A DNA stretch of 64,000 nucleotides, taken from Paucilactobacillus vaccinostercus DSM 20634 (lineage in GTDB: Bacteria > Bacillota > Bacilli > Lactobacillales > Lactobacillaceae). Shown in pieces: positions 1 through 7,054 of the stretch (position 1 is the first letter of the stretch; the number at the start of each line of letters is the position of its first letter). The notes below the pieces were generated by a model, which saw only the letters and a program-made list of their open reading frames with translations, was not told where the DNA came from and ran no database searches. Location of the stretch: positions 1 to 64,000 of the forward strand of contig NZ_AYYY01000011.1 in NCBI RefSeq assembly GCF_001436295.1. Direction: 5' to 3'. The translations under genes were made by a program, and so were the position numbers.

Positions 1-54
1 GGAAAACCGACAATTCTTAATTGCCTTTTTCCTGCATTTTACCGCTGCTATTTA
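1..54. other. Sequence foreign to the integrase, possible insertion-sequence end
   Basis: Read on the minus strand, the integrase frame hits TAA at 54-52. None of the three frames from 54 to 1 continues a recognisable integrase. On the minus strand the junction reads GAAC followed by TGTAAATAGC. A terminus starting with TGT is common at ends of several IS families (for example IS21 and IS3), so an IS end is one explanation; a deletion junction is another. I cannot identify an element from 50 bases. Confidence 0.3.
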
Positions 55-300
55 CAGTTCCGTTGTTGGTTTAAGGTTGCCATACTTATAATCCTTAACC
101 CATTGTTCATAATATTCGGCATACGTCATTGATGACCCAGCAATACTAACGCCATCATTGCGTTCAGCTTCCATCTTCACAGCCCACTTTTGAGCTTCTT
201 TCTTGGTTGCAAACGTTCGGCTAACTTTCTTTCTAACTGTTCCTTCCGTGACAGATACAACAACACGTGTTTTCTTGCCACGTTTTTCATAACTTGCCAT
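52..300 (-). pseudogene. int: Truncated phage tyrosine integrase (N-terminal arm-binding part only)
   Basis: This 82-residue product matches the N-terminus of Tn916/Lactobacillus-phage type tyrosine integrases. Residues 1-50 form the small arm-type DNA-binding domain (basic, with the typical FATKKEAQKWA helix), and residues 58-80 (MTYAEYYEQWVKDY...LKPTTE) begin the core-binding domain. A stop follows at once. The remaining core-binding domain and the whole catalytic domain (R, H-x-x-R, H/W, Y) are missing; a full enzyme is about 370-390 residues. The start at 300 is supported by AAGGAG about 8 bases upstream. It sits at the normal place for the phage integrase, on the minus strand at the left end. 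By itself it cannot recombine DNA. Confidence 0.85.
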
Positions 301-323
301 AATTATTTCTCCTTTTTAGCTTC

Positions 324-348
324 GTCCCCGTGTGCTAAAATAGAGTAC
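324..348 (+). repeat. Candidate integrase arm-type site, left copy
   Basis: GTCCCC (324-329) is followed six bases later by TAAAATAGAGTAC (336-348). The same pair, with a five-base gap, occurs in inverted orientation near the right prophage end (40783-40806). Location at both ends suggests Int or Xis arm sites; the site also overlaps the int upstream region. A 13-mer match alone could be chance within 41 kb, so the pairing with GTCCCC and the location carry the argument. Confidence 0.35.
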
Positions 349-385
349 ACAAAGAGACCACTAGTAATAGTGTTTTCTATCGTTT

Positions 386-426
386 AGCCATATCCTTAAG
401 CCGTCCAAAGTTTAGGGGATATGGCT
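386..426. terminator. Inverted repeat / weak terminator
   Basis: AGCCATATCC (386-395) pairs with GGATATGGCT (417-426) across a 21-base loop, followed by TTTTAA. It lies between the int promoter region and the plus-strand membrane-protein gene, just before that gene's promoter. Confidence 0.45.
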
Positions 427-440
427 TTTAACTTAAAAGT

Positions 441-468
441 TTGATAACAGAGTTAGGTGTGTTAAAAT
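441..468 (+). promoter_or_regulatory. Promoter of the two-TM cargo gene
   Basis: TTGATA (441-446) and TAAAAT (463-468) are separated by 16 bases and lie about 30 bases upstream of the ATG at 500. An own promoter on the plus strand between minus-strand genes fits an independently expressed lysogeny (moron) gene. Confidence 0.55.
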
Positions 469-499
469 ACGCCTAGTGATAGGGAGGTGCAGATTAAAC

Positions 500-1261
500 A
501 TGAAAAAAATCTTTATATTCGTGCTAATATCCCTAACTTCAATCATGACGGTTATAAACATTTATAATGCTGTGGCAAACAATATTGTAATTAATTGGAT
601 GAGCTTAACCTCACTGGCACCTGTGATAATTGCAATGTATAGTGAATTTGATTGGATATACGTAACTTGGAACAAGCTGCGCTCTTGGGCCAAAAACAAT
701 ACAGTTGCATTTAGCAGCAGTTTCTTCGTGTATACAGATGAACAAAAAAGCTATGCGGAATTGCAACAACGAGTCTCAAATGCCATGAAGACGTGTAAGT
801 TTACATTTCAACAAGGCGTTTCAAGGGAGATTACGTCGAATTATTACAAAACAGGTTTGAAAACTTGTAATGGCCTGAATTTTTACCTGAGTATTAGCAT
901 AGACCCTTGCGAAGAACTTAATGTTATTAATGTAAAGCTTGACTATCAAATTTCAAGTCGAACTGTAAAAAACAGTTGGTCAGATTTTAAAAAATTTAGA
1001 GATGAGTTTATTAATGGGTTAGCAACTCAGAAAAAACGCTATAATATAGTTATTGATATGAAAGAGACGGGATTAAACCCTTTTTACCGTTTAACTTTAA
1101 AACCAATCAAAGCTAAGCATCTTGATGATGTTTGTTTGAAGTTTAATGAGAACGGCTTAAATGTTGAAATAACTAAGAATAGAATAGCTGCTTCGGCTCA
1201 AGACCCTGATTTAATAGACAAAATTATAAAACAATATATTCCGTTAACCTCAGTGTATTAA
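500..1261 (+). CDS. Two-TM membrane-anchored protein, prophage cargo, function unknown
   Basis: I do not recognise a family. The 253-residue product starts with two hydrophobic segments (roughly residues 4-26 and 34-52) and continues as a soluble, probably cytoplasmic domain of about 190 residues. The ATG at 500 is preceded by AGGGAGG; the longer upstream ATG at 476 has no comparable site. It is the only plus-strand gene in the lysogeny block, with its own promoter and a terminator immediately after the stop. That arrangement is typical of moron genes expressed from the prophage, for instance superinfection exclusion, but no motif here proves such a role. Confidence 0.7.
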   Translation: MKKIFIFVLISLTSIMTVINIYNAVANNIVINWMSLTSLAPVIIAMYSEFDWIYVTWNKLRSWAKNNTVAFSSSFFVYTDEQKSYAELQQRVSNAMKTCKFTFQQGVSREITSNYYKTGLKTCNGLNFYLSISIDPCEELNVINVKLDYQISSRTVKNSWSDFKKFRDEFINGLATQKKRYNIVIDMKETGLNPFYRLTLKPIKAKHLDDVCLKFNENGLNVEITKNRIAASAQDPDLIDKIIKQYIPLTSVY

Positions 1262-1296
1262 GATCAACTATTTATTTTAAGTAGTTGATCTTTTTT
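1261..1296. terminator. Bidirectional terminator between convergent genes
   Basis: AGATCAACTA (1261-1270) pairs perfectly with TAGTTGATCT (1282-1291), followed by a T-run on the plus strand and preceded by A-rich sequence for the minus strand. It separates the plus-strand membrane gene from the convergent minus-strand gene, whose stop codon (1274-1272) lies inside the loop. Confidence 0.8.
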
Positions 1297-1961
1297 AGTA
1301 CATCGATTGCAAAAGATAGCATGGGAATTTCGAATTTTTCATATCCAATTAATTTACTAAAGGACATAATCGTTCCGGATTGAGTTAACATAATTGTGTA
1401 TGATTGTTGTCCAATGTCCATAGCACCGATAATTTGTGTTGCATCATCATTTTCAAGAGCCGTAAGGGCTTCAGGATTAATATCTACTTGATAGCCACTT
1501 AACGATTTGCTATTTACTCCTTGATCAGTACTGCTAAAACGGACCCCCTTTGTCTGACCAAACATATTTGAGATATCGTCTAAATCGAAGTGGATGGAAT
1601 CGAAACCAAGATCAACTCCATCTGTGTTTGATAAGGCCTTTAAGAACGCTTTTGTAATAGGAGTAGTAGAGCTTGAAAACAATAGTTTTTTTGATTCGCT
1701 GTAGTACATTTTAAATGAAAATTGTTTTTTGTAGGTATCCAATTCTTTGTAGTCTTCTAATTCACGAATAAAAACAGTAATATCGTCTGATATGTCCTTT
1801 GAATAAGTACAGTCAAATACATCAAAAGTAAGCCCAGAAATATTTAAGGTGTTAGCACTTTTAATGATACTTCCCAGCGGAACTTTAGCTTTTTTAACTT
1901 CTGTTTTGCCTTCAGGAATTGAAAATTCATTGATTTTTCTAATAGATATTGAAGTTGCCAT
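1272..1961 (-). CDS. Uncharacterised prophage cargo protein
   Basis: The soluble 229-residue protein has no TM segment, signal peptide or motif I recognise. An upstream ATG at 2000 is in frame, but the ATG at 1961 (MATSISIRK) has an AAAGGAGAG site 9 bases before it and is preferred. It lies downstream of the HIRAN-domain gene on the same strand, with a short gap, in the variable segment between repressor and integrase where temperate lactobacillar phages carry host-fitness or anti-phage genes. The mixed acidic/hydrophobic composition suggests a folded cytoplasmic protein. Function is unknown. Confidence 0.7.
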   Translation of the reverse strand: MATSISIRKINEFSIPEGKTEVKKAKVPLGSIIKSANTLNISGLTFDVFDCTYSKDISDDITVFIRELEDYKELDTYKKQFSFKMYYSESKKLLFSSSTTPITKAFLKALSNTDGVDLGFDSIHFDLDDISNMFGQTKGVRFSSTDQGVNSKSLSGYQVDINPEALTALENDDATQIIGAMDIGQQSYTIMLTQSGTIMSFSKLIGYEKFEIPMLSFAIDVLKKINYLK

Positions 1962-2018
1962 AAAGTTACTCTCCTTTTGAATTTCAGCTTTTAGCGTCAT
2001 CGGAATGTGGACGTGGCG

Positions 2019-2837
2019 TTATATATTATTATCAAATAATCTTATATTAAATCCATACTCACTTTTACCGGTATGGATTTTTAATTTTGGATCATCTGAA
2101 AAATCATTTTCATCATCATCAGCTATTTTAAATTTTCCACCTGTTAAGTCATATTCTATTCTTAAAGAAATTTCTTTATTATTATGTTTTTCCAAAATAT
2201 CAGCAATTTCTTTTGTTTTTTTTGCTGGAACATAGCCTATCATGTATTTTTTATTATCAAGAGTAGCTAGTATTTTAATAGCATTACTGTCATATTCGTT
2301 TTCAGGTTCAGGGACAAATTCTATTGAACTTATGATTCTAGATAAGTCTGTTTCAAATACTTTCTCGTATGGGGAGTATTCTTTTATTTCAGATGCAGAA
2401 TATCCATCATATGGATCAAACATATCATTTTTTCTAGCGTAGTTAACCATTTTTGATAATTCATGATAGGCGATTCCGTGAACTTTAAAATGAGATATTT
2501 TTTGGCTTTTAGCATGCTTTATTATTTCTTTTGCCATTGCTAAATTTCGAGCGTGTTCTGTTTCTTCCTCGGCTATTTTTTCACGCTCAATTTTTTCTTG
2601 TGCCTCTTTTTTTCTTCTCATATCGGAAGGGCTTTCTTCTCCTATACTGTGTAAGTAATTATCACCGATTGAGTTATCCATAAAATTAGCAACATCTTTT
2701 GCCGAGGTTGATTCAGCCCAAAGCAGAACGGGGTCTACGTTGCTAGTACATGATTGACAGATGATTTTTTTATCACTTGTTTTAAACTTTTCAGAGAATA
2801 AACCAATTTTATTACCACATATTTCACACTTAGACAC
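2019..2837 (-). CDS. Zinc-finger plus HIRAN-domain protein, prophage cargo
   Basis: The N-terminus has a four-cysteine zinc finger (CEIC at residues 4-7, CQSC about 26-29). The middle is a charged, probably coiled-coil stretch rich in E, K and R. The C-terminal third has the HIRAN signature: an EPENEYDSNAIKIL core followed by IGYVPAKKTKEIAD. HIRAN domains bind DNA ends or 3'-OH termini in helicase-like proteins such as HLTF, and occur alone in phage and bacterial proteins. I prefer the GTG at 2837 because GGGGGA precedes it by 6 bases; the longer ATG start at 2885 has no ribosome site. A DNA-binding cargo protein, perhaps defence-related, is an inference. Confidence 0.75.
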   Translation of the reverse strand: MSKCEICGNKIGLFSEKFKTSDKKIICQSCTSNVDPVLLWAESTSAKDVANFMDNSIGDNYLHSIGEESPSDMRRKKEAQEKIEREKIAEEETEHARNLAMAKEIIKHAKSQKISHFKVHGIAYHELSKMVNYARKNDMFDPYDGYSASEIKEYSPYEKVFETDLSRIISSIEFVPEPENEYDSNAIKILATLDNKKYMIGYVPAKKTKEIADILEKHNNKEISLRIEYDLTGGKFKIADDDENDFSDDPKLKIHTGKSEYGFNIRLFDNNI

Positions 2838-2906
2838 ATTAATTCCCCCATATTGATAGCTTTTTACATTGATAGCTTTTAGCATCGATCACGTTTGGAC
2901 GTAATA

Positions 2907-3332
2907 TTAATAGATTATATTGTCAGCTGGTAGTCCATAAGAGCCAACTAGTTCGAAATAGTTATTAGGAATTCTGCAATTTTCTTCAATATATAGTTGT
3001 CCTAAAAGTGAAACGGCAAATTCATTAGCTTCATTTTCTAACTTAGCATGACCAAATCGAACGCCAACGTAGTATCCTACTAAACCTTCTTGTAAAATTA
3101 CATGACCCAATTCATGGGACAAAGTGAAATACTGGATAGGTTTATTTTTTATTCTTTCATTGAGGACAATGAGTGGCGCTGAATTATCGTAAATAGTCTT
3201 ACCTAATGGAAAATTACCCAGTGGCATCCAATCTACTTCAACATTCAATTTTTCAGCTAGAAGGAAAGGATTAGCCGTTTGGTAACGATCTACTATTAAC
3301 TTAGTTGTACGAATAATGTCTTCTTTTTTCAT
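2907..3332 (-). CDS. immA: ImmA/IrrE-family metallopeptidase
   Basis: A zinc protease of the ImmA/IrrE group, 141 residues. The HEXXH motif is present as HELGH (residues 73-77), with the third ligand region ENEAN at about 99-103. ImmA proteins cleave the cognate ImmR/CI-type repressor to relieve lysogeny, as known for ICEBs1. It lies directly downstream of the repressor gene on the same strand, 13 bases apart, so the two are probably co-transcribed. By context its substrate is the repressor encoded at 3346-3702. Confidence 0.92.
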   Translation of the reverse strand: MKKEDIIRTTKLIVDRYQTANPFLLAEKLNVEVDWMPLGNFPLGKTIYDNSAPLIVLNERIKNKPIQYFTLSHELGHVILQEGLVGYYVGVRFGHAKLENEANEFAVSLLGQLYIEENCRIPNNYFELVGSYGLPADNIIY

Positions 3333-3345
3333 AGAATAAGAGCCT

Positions 3346-3702
3346 CTAGTTGTGTTTATGACGACGCCAGAATATTTGTGTCATTGCAATTTTTAGTTTT
3401 TCCTTATCTTCTTCGGTAAGCTTCTCACCACCATAGGTCATTGACCCTTCGTTTTGTTCAAGAAATTTCTGCAAATCATGGGTATCTTTTTCGGTAGCCC
3501 ATTCTGGTGTGTCGTTTCTGCCCAGTAAATATTCAACGGAAACATTCAAAACTTTCGCAACCGATTCAAGTGTTTCTGGATTGGGTTTTCGTTTCTTCCA
3601 TTGGTACATGTAATTGGTACTAACTCCTGCCTTGCGTTCGACTTCCGCAATAGAGTAACCACGTTTTTGGGCAGTTTCTTTGATTCTATCAAACAGCGTC
3701 AT
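3346..3702 (-). CDS. CI/ImmR-like phage repressor (XRE-type HTH)
   Basis: Residues 1-62 form a lambda-repressor-like helix-turn-helix (GYSIAEVERKAGVSTNYMYQWKKRK). The last 55 residues are acidic to basic and lack the LexA/S24 autoprotease domain, which fits a repressor inactivated by the neighbouring ImmA rather than by RecA-stimulated self-cleavage. The start at 3702 has a CGGAGGAAC site. It is divergent from the Cro-like gene at 3964 across a 260-base operator region holding near-identical sites at 3766 and 3897. Role: maintenance of lysogeny by repressing both divergent promoters. Confidence 0.92.
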   Translation of the reverse strand: MTLFDRIKETAQKRGYSIAEVERKAGVSTNYMYQWKKRKPNPETLESVAKVLNVSVEYLLGRNDTPEWATEKDTHDLQKFLEQNEGSMTYGGEKLTEEDKEKLKIAMTQIFWRRHKHN

Positions 3703-3765
3703 TTCAGTGTTCCTCCGATATCATCAAAGACAATCTAAGAGAAGTTATAGAATTTTAGTTGCTAT

Positions 3766-3787
3766 ATTCTAAAACATGTTGTAGAAT
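3766..3787. promoter_or_regulatory. Repressor operator site 1
   Basis: ATTCTA (3766-3771) and TAGAAT (3782-3787) form an inverted repeat around AAACATGTTG. Its first 20 bases match the site at 3897-3916 at 18 positions. Further TATAGAAT/ATATTCTA half-sites at about 3746-3771 may form a third operator. It lies close to the repressor start, so it probably controls the repressor promoter. Confidence 0.65.
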
Positions 3788-3894
3788 AGTCTTTGTTAAG
3801 AAAAGTTATTAAGAAATTGACCAAACTAAAAACCACTTATAAATCATCTTGACGGGCGATAGATAAGGATTTGTTGGCTTATTTCGTTATGTCT

Positions 3895-3920
3895 ACATTC
3901 TAAGATATGTTGTAGAGAAT
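3895..3920. promoter_or_regulatory. Repressor operator site 2
   Basis: It shares ATTCTAARAYATGTTGTAGA with the site at 3766 and adds a TCTAC/GTAGA dyad. It lies about 45-65 bases before the Cro-like ATG, where an early rightward promoter would be. The two sites 130 bases apart in one intergenic region are the expected layout of a CI/Cro switch. Confidence 0.65.
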
Positions 3921-3963
3921 TACAACAACTTTCTTAATAAAAATAAAGAAAAGGAGGCCACAC

Positions 3964-4179
3964 ATGTTTATTCATATGGAAACAAACAACAAGGCAGAAG
4001 CGATTAAGTCATGGCTTACTAATCATCGTGACTTAGAAACACAAGGATCACTTGCTGAACATTTTGGAAGATCGACCACATTCGTGAATCTCTCATTGAA
4101 CAAGCGGATGACTACTAAGGGTGCCGAATCATTAGTAACAGAAATTTACGAATACTTGCATGAAAAATACGGAATTTAA
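3964..4179 (+). CDS. Cro-like small DNA-binding protein
   Basis: A 71-residue protein with a helix-turn-helix-like core (GSLAEHFGRSTTFVNLSLNKR). It is the first gene rightward of the operator region and divergent from the repressor, the position of Cro. AAAGGAGG lies 6-7 bases before the ATG. Expected role: repression of the lysogeny promoter and commitment to lytic growth. Sequence similarity to known Cro proteins is weak, so the call rests on context plus the HTH. Confidence 0.7.
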   Translation: MFIHMETNNKAEAIKSWLTNHRDLETQGSLAEHFGRSTTFVNLSLNKRMTTKGAESLVTEIYEYLHEKYGI

Positions 4180-4195
4180 AAAGGAGGCGTAGCAA

Positions 4196-4816
4196 ATGAA
4201 AACAGAACTATGGAATGGACATCCAATTCGATTTGTTGAAGTTAATAACGAATGGGTTGCAGTTGCTAAAGATGTTTCCGATGCGCTGGATTACTCAGAT
4301 ACAAAGCAAATGACTAAACGAATTCCAGAAAAATATATCTGGACTGTCAATTTGCAAGTCCAGGGTCAGAGACGTAAATCACTTGTTTTGACAGAATTCG
4401 GAATTTACAAAGCGATCTTTGGAAGCCATAAAAAAGAGGCAGAAGAATTTCAAGAATGGGTATTCAGCGTCATCAAGCAGTTGCGTGAACAATCAGGACT
4501 GCAAGGCTTTGAGATTTTCCGAACGCTTGATAAGGAACATCAGCGTAAGACAATGAACCAACTTTGCCAATCACTATCACACCCAGTACGAATGGACTTC
4601 ATGAAAGCCAACACGATTGCTAACAAGGCGGTATCAACTAAATTTGGTTATCAAAAGATGGTTAAGAAAAGTGAAATGACACCGCAAATGCTAACGGAAC
4701 GTGAGCCAATTTTGGAAGACACTGTTAGCTTGATGGCTTTGCAGGATAAGTATCATCTAAATTTATCGGTGAGCAAGGTAATCTATGACGGATTAGACCA
4801 GCAAGCAACAGCATAG
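4196..4816 (+). CDS. BRO-N domain phage antirepressor
   Basis: Residues 1-95 match the BRO-N/Ant domain (GHPIRFVEVNNEWVAVAKDV, then LVLTEFGIYKAIFGS and AEEFQEWVFSVIKQLR). The C-terminal half is a different, helix-rich domain found in lactobacillar phage antirepressors. Such proteins bind DNA or repressor and promote early gene expression. It follows the Cro-like gene by 16 bases with its own AAGGAGG site, in the same early operon. The length of 206 residues is normal for the group. Confidence 0.88.
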   Translation: MKTELWNGHPIRFVEVNNEWVAVAKDVSDALDYSDTKQMTKRIPEKYIWTVNLQVQGQRRKSLVLTEFGIYKAIFGSHKKEAEEFQEWVFSVIKQLREQSGLQGFEIFRTLDKEHQRKTMNQLCQSLSHPVRMDFMKANTIANKAVSTKFGYQKMVKKSEMTPQMLTEREPILEDTVSLMALQDKYHLNLSVSKVIYDGLDQQATA

Positions 4817-4844
4817 CGGCCTAACCGCAGAAAGAAGGTGCGAT

Positions 4845-4964
4845 ATGAAGCTTAAAGGTAAACAAAAAGCCGCAACTATTAAGAAAATTGGGCTTGGATT
4901 TATTTGTGGAACTATGGGAGGAATGTTTGGAAGCCTGGTCGTTATTTATTTCATGAGGAGATAG
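4845..4964 (+). CDS. Small single-TM protein
   Basis: An ORF of 39 residues beginning at ATG 4845 with AGAAGG upstream. A basic N-terminus (KLKGKQKAATIKK) is followed by one hydrophobic span (about residues 15-36) and MRR at the end. The likely topology is one membrane span. It overlaps the 3' end of the convergent minus-strand gene 4946-5275 by 19 bases. Function is unknown; many phages carry such small early membrane proteins. Confidence 0.5.
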   Translation: MKLKGKQKAATIKKIGLGFICGTMGGMFGSLVVIYFMRR

Positions 4965-5275
4965 GTAGTGAGAGAGCCTATACCTGCTCCTAATATTGCA
5001 GTGATGGTTGGATATAACAAGTTTGTTCTTAATTCTTTGTGGAGGCTAGATTGCTGGCGTAACGCTATGGATTCAATTCGTTCCTTAGCGGTGACGGTGG
5101 GAAACAATTGAGATTCGACAATGGGGTATCCTGCATATTTAACGTATTTTTGTTTAAGTAATGGATATAGATAAGAGTAAAGATCTTTTTCATTCATGTC
5201 CATTTTGTCCGCTAAATCACTGAATTTTGGTGATGATTCCACAATGATTTTTAAAATTTTTTCTTCAGTTGTCAC
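4946..5275 (-). CDS. Minus-strand HTH-like protein with C-terminal TM anchor
   Basis: The product has 109 residues and starts at GTG 5275 with GAGGTGAT 6 bases upstream. Residues 1-45 resemble a winged-helix fold (EEKILKIIVESSPKFSDLADKM), while residues 85-108 are one hydrophobic membrane span. It is the only minus-strand gene inside the rightward early operon and convergent to its neighbour, so it is probably a separately expressed lysogenic gene. Tail-anchored small proteins of this kind are sometimes exclusion factors; nothing here proves that. Confidence 0.65.
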   Translation of the reverse strand: MTTEEKILKIIVESSPKFSDLADKMDMNEKDLYSYLYPLLKQKYVKYAGYPIVESQLFPTVTAKERIESIALRQQSSLHKELRTNLLYPTITAILGAGIGSLTTYLLMK

Positions 5276-5366
5276 AAAATATCACCTCACTTTCCTATAA
5301 GTGAGTTAAGTATATCGCAACAAGCAGCACAGGAAGCGGCAAATTACAGTAAAGGAAGTGAATCAC

Positions 5367-5576
5367 ATGGCAGCAAGCGAACGTAGACCAGATGATCAAT
5401 TTCCGATGATCATGAACAGAACGGAGCTAAACGAATACTTAGGTCGTAAAGGTAATGTGATTGATTTTTACATTGATCAAATGGGCTTAAGCAACGCAAT
5501 GATTAAGTTAGAAGGCCGAGACACAGTGTTTGTACGTCCGAAAGTATACAAATGGTTGTGTGAAGTTGGAGCGTAG
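5367..5576 (+). CDS. Small early protein, possibly excisionase/HTH-like
   Basis: A protein of 69 residues from ATG 5367 (AAAGGAAG 7 bases upstream; the earlier GTG at 5358 overlaps that site). It contains MNRTELNEYLGRKGNVIDFYI and ends VRPKVYKWLCEVGA, a pattern like short MerR/excisionase-type phage proteins that recognise DNA. Position downstream of the antirepressor fits an early regulator. I cannot assign it firmly. Confidence 0.55.
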   Translation: MAASERRPDDQFPMIMNRTELNEYLGRKGNVIDFYIDQMGLSNAMIKLEGRDTVFVRPKVYKWLCEVGA

Positions 5577-5591
5577 AAAGGAGTGATAAAT

Positions 5592-5681
5592 ATGGCAGCA
5601 CAGATTGGATTTGTAATCGTAGTTGCTTTGATTGGTGGGTTCATTGGTTGGCACGCAAGTAAGGGTGATCTGTTTGATTAA
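5592..5681 (+). CDS. 29-residue single-TM peptide
   Basis: ATG 5592 is preceded by AAAGGAGTG. The product is almost one hydrophobic span (IGFVIVVALIGGFIGW) with a short polar tail. It lies 15 bases after the previous gene and 12 bases before the next, so it fits the operon spacing. It is probably a real small membrane protein of unknown role. Confidence 0.5.
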   Translation: MAAQIGFVIVVALIGGFIGWHASKGDLFD

Positions 5682-5693
5682 GGAGTGATTGTG

Positions 5694-6314
5694 ATGATCG
5701 AAAACACTTGGAACGACGCAAATATTGCTAAGCTCAAACGAATCATGATCACTGATCCATTTACGAATGAGTGCTTGAACTTAGACGAGTGTGCTGACTC
5801 ATTTGGGATCACGTTAACAACTATGCGACGCCGAATTTATGAAATGCGACGAAATGGGCAACTACCACAATTTAAACCAACTGAATATCATGACGCTTAT
5901 CAACGGCCGTATACCGAAAGAGAAATTAAAACAATTGCTACAATGCTTAATGCAGGCAGAACGACGATTGAGGTTGCTGACCAAATGGAACGTACGAAAA
6001 AAGGAATTGAATTTTTACGAATCAAATTAGTCGATCAAGGACGAGTTGCACCGGTTTGTAAACGCTGGTCAGCAGCGGAAGACCAATTCATTCTGGAAAA
6101 TATTCAGTTAGATAAAAATGGCATCTGCGTTAATACAGCATGGCTTGCTCATGAACTCGTACGAGCACGTTCAGGTGTTGAACATCGACTTACCAAGTTA
6201 CGCAAACAGAATAAATTGCCTAAGCCCACACGTCGGGGTGCGTCTGATCCAGGTATTGAAATATGGCTAGATTTTAAGAAAAAGTGGTTAAAACAAACAT
6301 TTAAGAGGTGGTAA
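5694..6314 (+). CDS. Myb/SANT-like DNA-binding protein, early regulator
   Basis: A protein of 206 residues from ATG 5694 (AAGGAG 8 bases upstream; GTG 5685 overlaps that site). Three repeats look like small helical DNA-binding units: CADSFGITLTTMRRRIYEMR near residue 25, TEREIKTIATMLNAGRTTIEVA near 70, and RWSAAEDQFILENI near 120, the last with the W-x-x-x-E-D pattern of Myb/SANT/GcrA-like domains. Net charge is strongly positive. It probably regulates transcription of the early region; no specific homologue is claimed. Confidence 0.65.
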   Translation: MIENTWNDANIAKLKRIMITDPFTNECLNLDECADSFGITLTTMRRRIYEMRRNGQLPQFKPTEYHDAYQRPYTEREIKTIATMLNAGRTTIEVADQMERTKKGIEFLRIKLVDQGRVAPVCKRWSAAEDQFILENIQLDKNGICVNTAWLAHELVRARSGVEHRLTKLRKQNKLPKPTRRGASDPGIEIWLDFKKKWLKQTFKRW

Positions 6315-6316
6315 TT

Positions 6317-7054
6317 ATGGAAACTGATTTCACATTAAAAAATGTGAACAAAATTTTAGGAATCAAAGAATCATTCAAAGCACCGGATCGACTAATGGAG
6401 ATTCTATTTGATCCAAAAGAACGTTTAAGAGTATTTCAAGACTTTTTGGAATTGTCCACGGATATGAGCTTCGACTGGTTTCACCAATATTTTCAGGAAG
6501 AACAAGCAGAACGAAAAACCAATAAACAGGACTTCACCCCGATGGAAGTAACACAGCTCATGAATTGTCTTGCTACGTTAGATAAGAAAGATCAGCATTC
6601 ATACTTCGAAACTGCAGCTGGAACGGGTGGGTTACTAATTACGCGCTGGTATGAGGACTGTCTGAAAGAAACGCCACTCACATACATGCCACACGAACAT
6701 GAGTATTTCGTTGAAGAACTGAGCGACCGAGCTATTCCGTTTCTACTGTTCAATATTGCAATTAGAGGGATGAACGCAATCGTGTTTCACGGAGATTCAT
6801 TAGAGCGAACGTGCCGCGGAGTGTTCTACCTGCAAAACGATGACGATAGTCCAATTGGGTTCAGCAATATTAACATCATGCCACGCAATCAAACGGTGAA
6901 GCATGAATTCAATATTCACAAATGGACTGGTGAACCATATCCAGATCATGTTGAGTCTAACTCACAAAAATGGGCAGAAAACGTTGATCGAAACATGATG
7001 TTGAAACGGAAATGGGGTGAGATATTTGACCGAAGTTCCAATGCGACCAGCTAA
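6317..7054 (+). CDS. HsdM-like N6-adenine methyltransferase fold, catalytic motif missing
   Basis: A protein of 245 residues with the SAM-binding half of type I-like adenine methyltransferases: DFTPMEVTQLM (about residues 73-83), then motif I ETAAGTGGLL (about 99-108), and an acidic motif followed by LFNIAIRGMNAIVFHGDSL. The expected motif IV, NPPY/F, just after GDSL, is not there; the region reads SNINIMPRNQ. Similar short proteins recur in Lactobacillus phages. SAM binding is plausible, adenine methylation doubtful. ATG 6317 is chosen because AGAGGTGG lies just before it. It overlaps the recombinase gene that follows. Confidence 0.75.
   Translation: METDFTLKNVNKILGIKESFKAPDRLMEILFDPKERLRVFQDFLELSTDMSFDWFHQYFQEEQAERKTNKQDFTPMEVTQLMNCLATLDKKDQHSYFETAAGTGGLLITRWYEDCLKETPLTYMPHEHEYFVEELSDRAIPFLLFNIAIRGMNAIVFHGDSLERTCRGVFYLQNDDDSPIGFSNINIMPRNQTVKHEFNIHKWTGEPYPDHVESNSQKWAENVDRNMMLKRKWGEIFDRSSNATS

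Noticed and set aside
2005-2442. Plus-strand frames opposite the HIRAN gene
   Set aside because: Antisense shadows without initiation signals; the minus-strand frame has recognisable domains.
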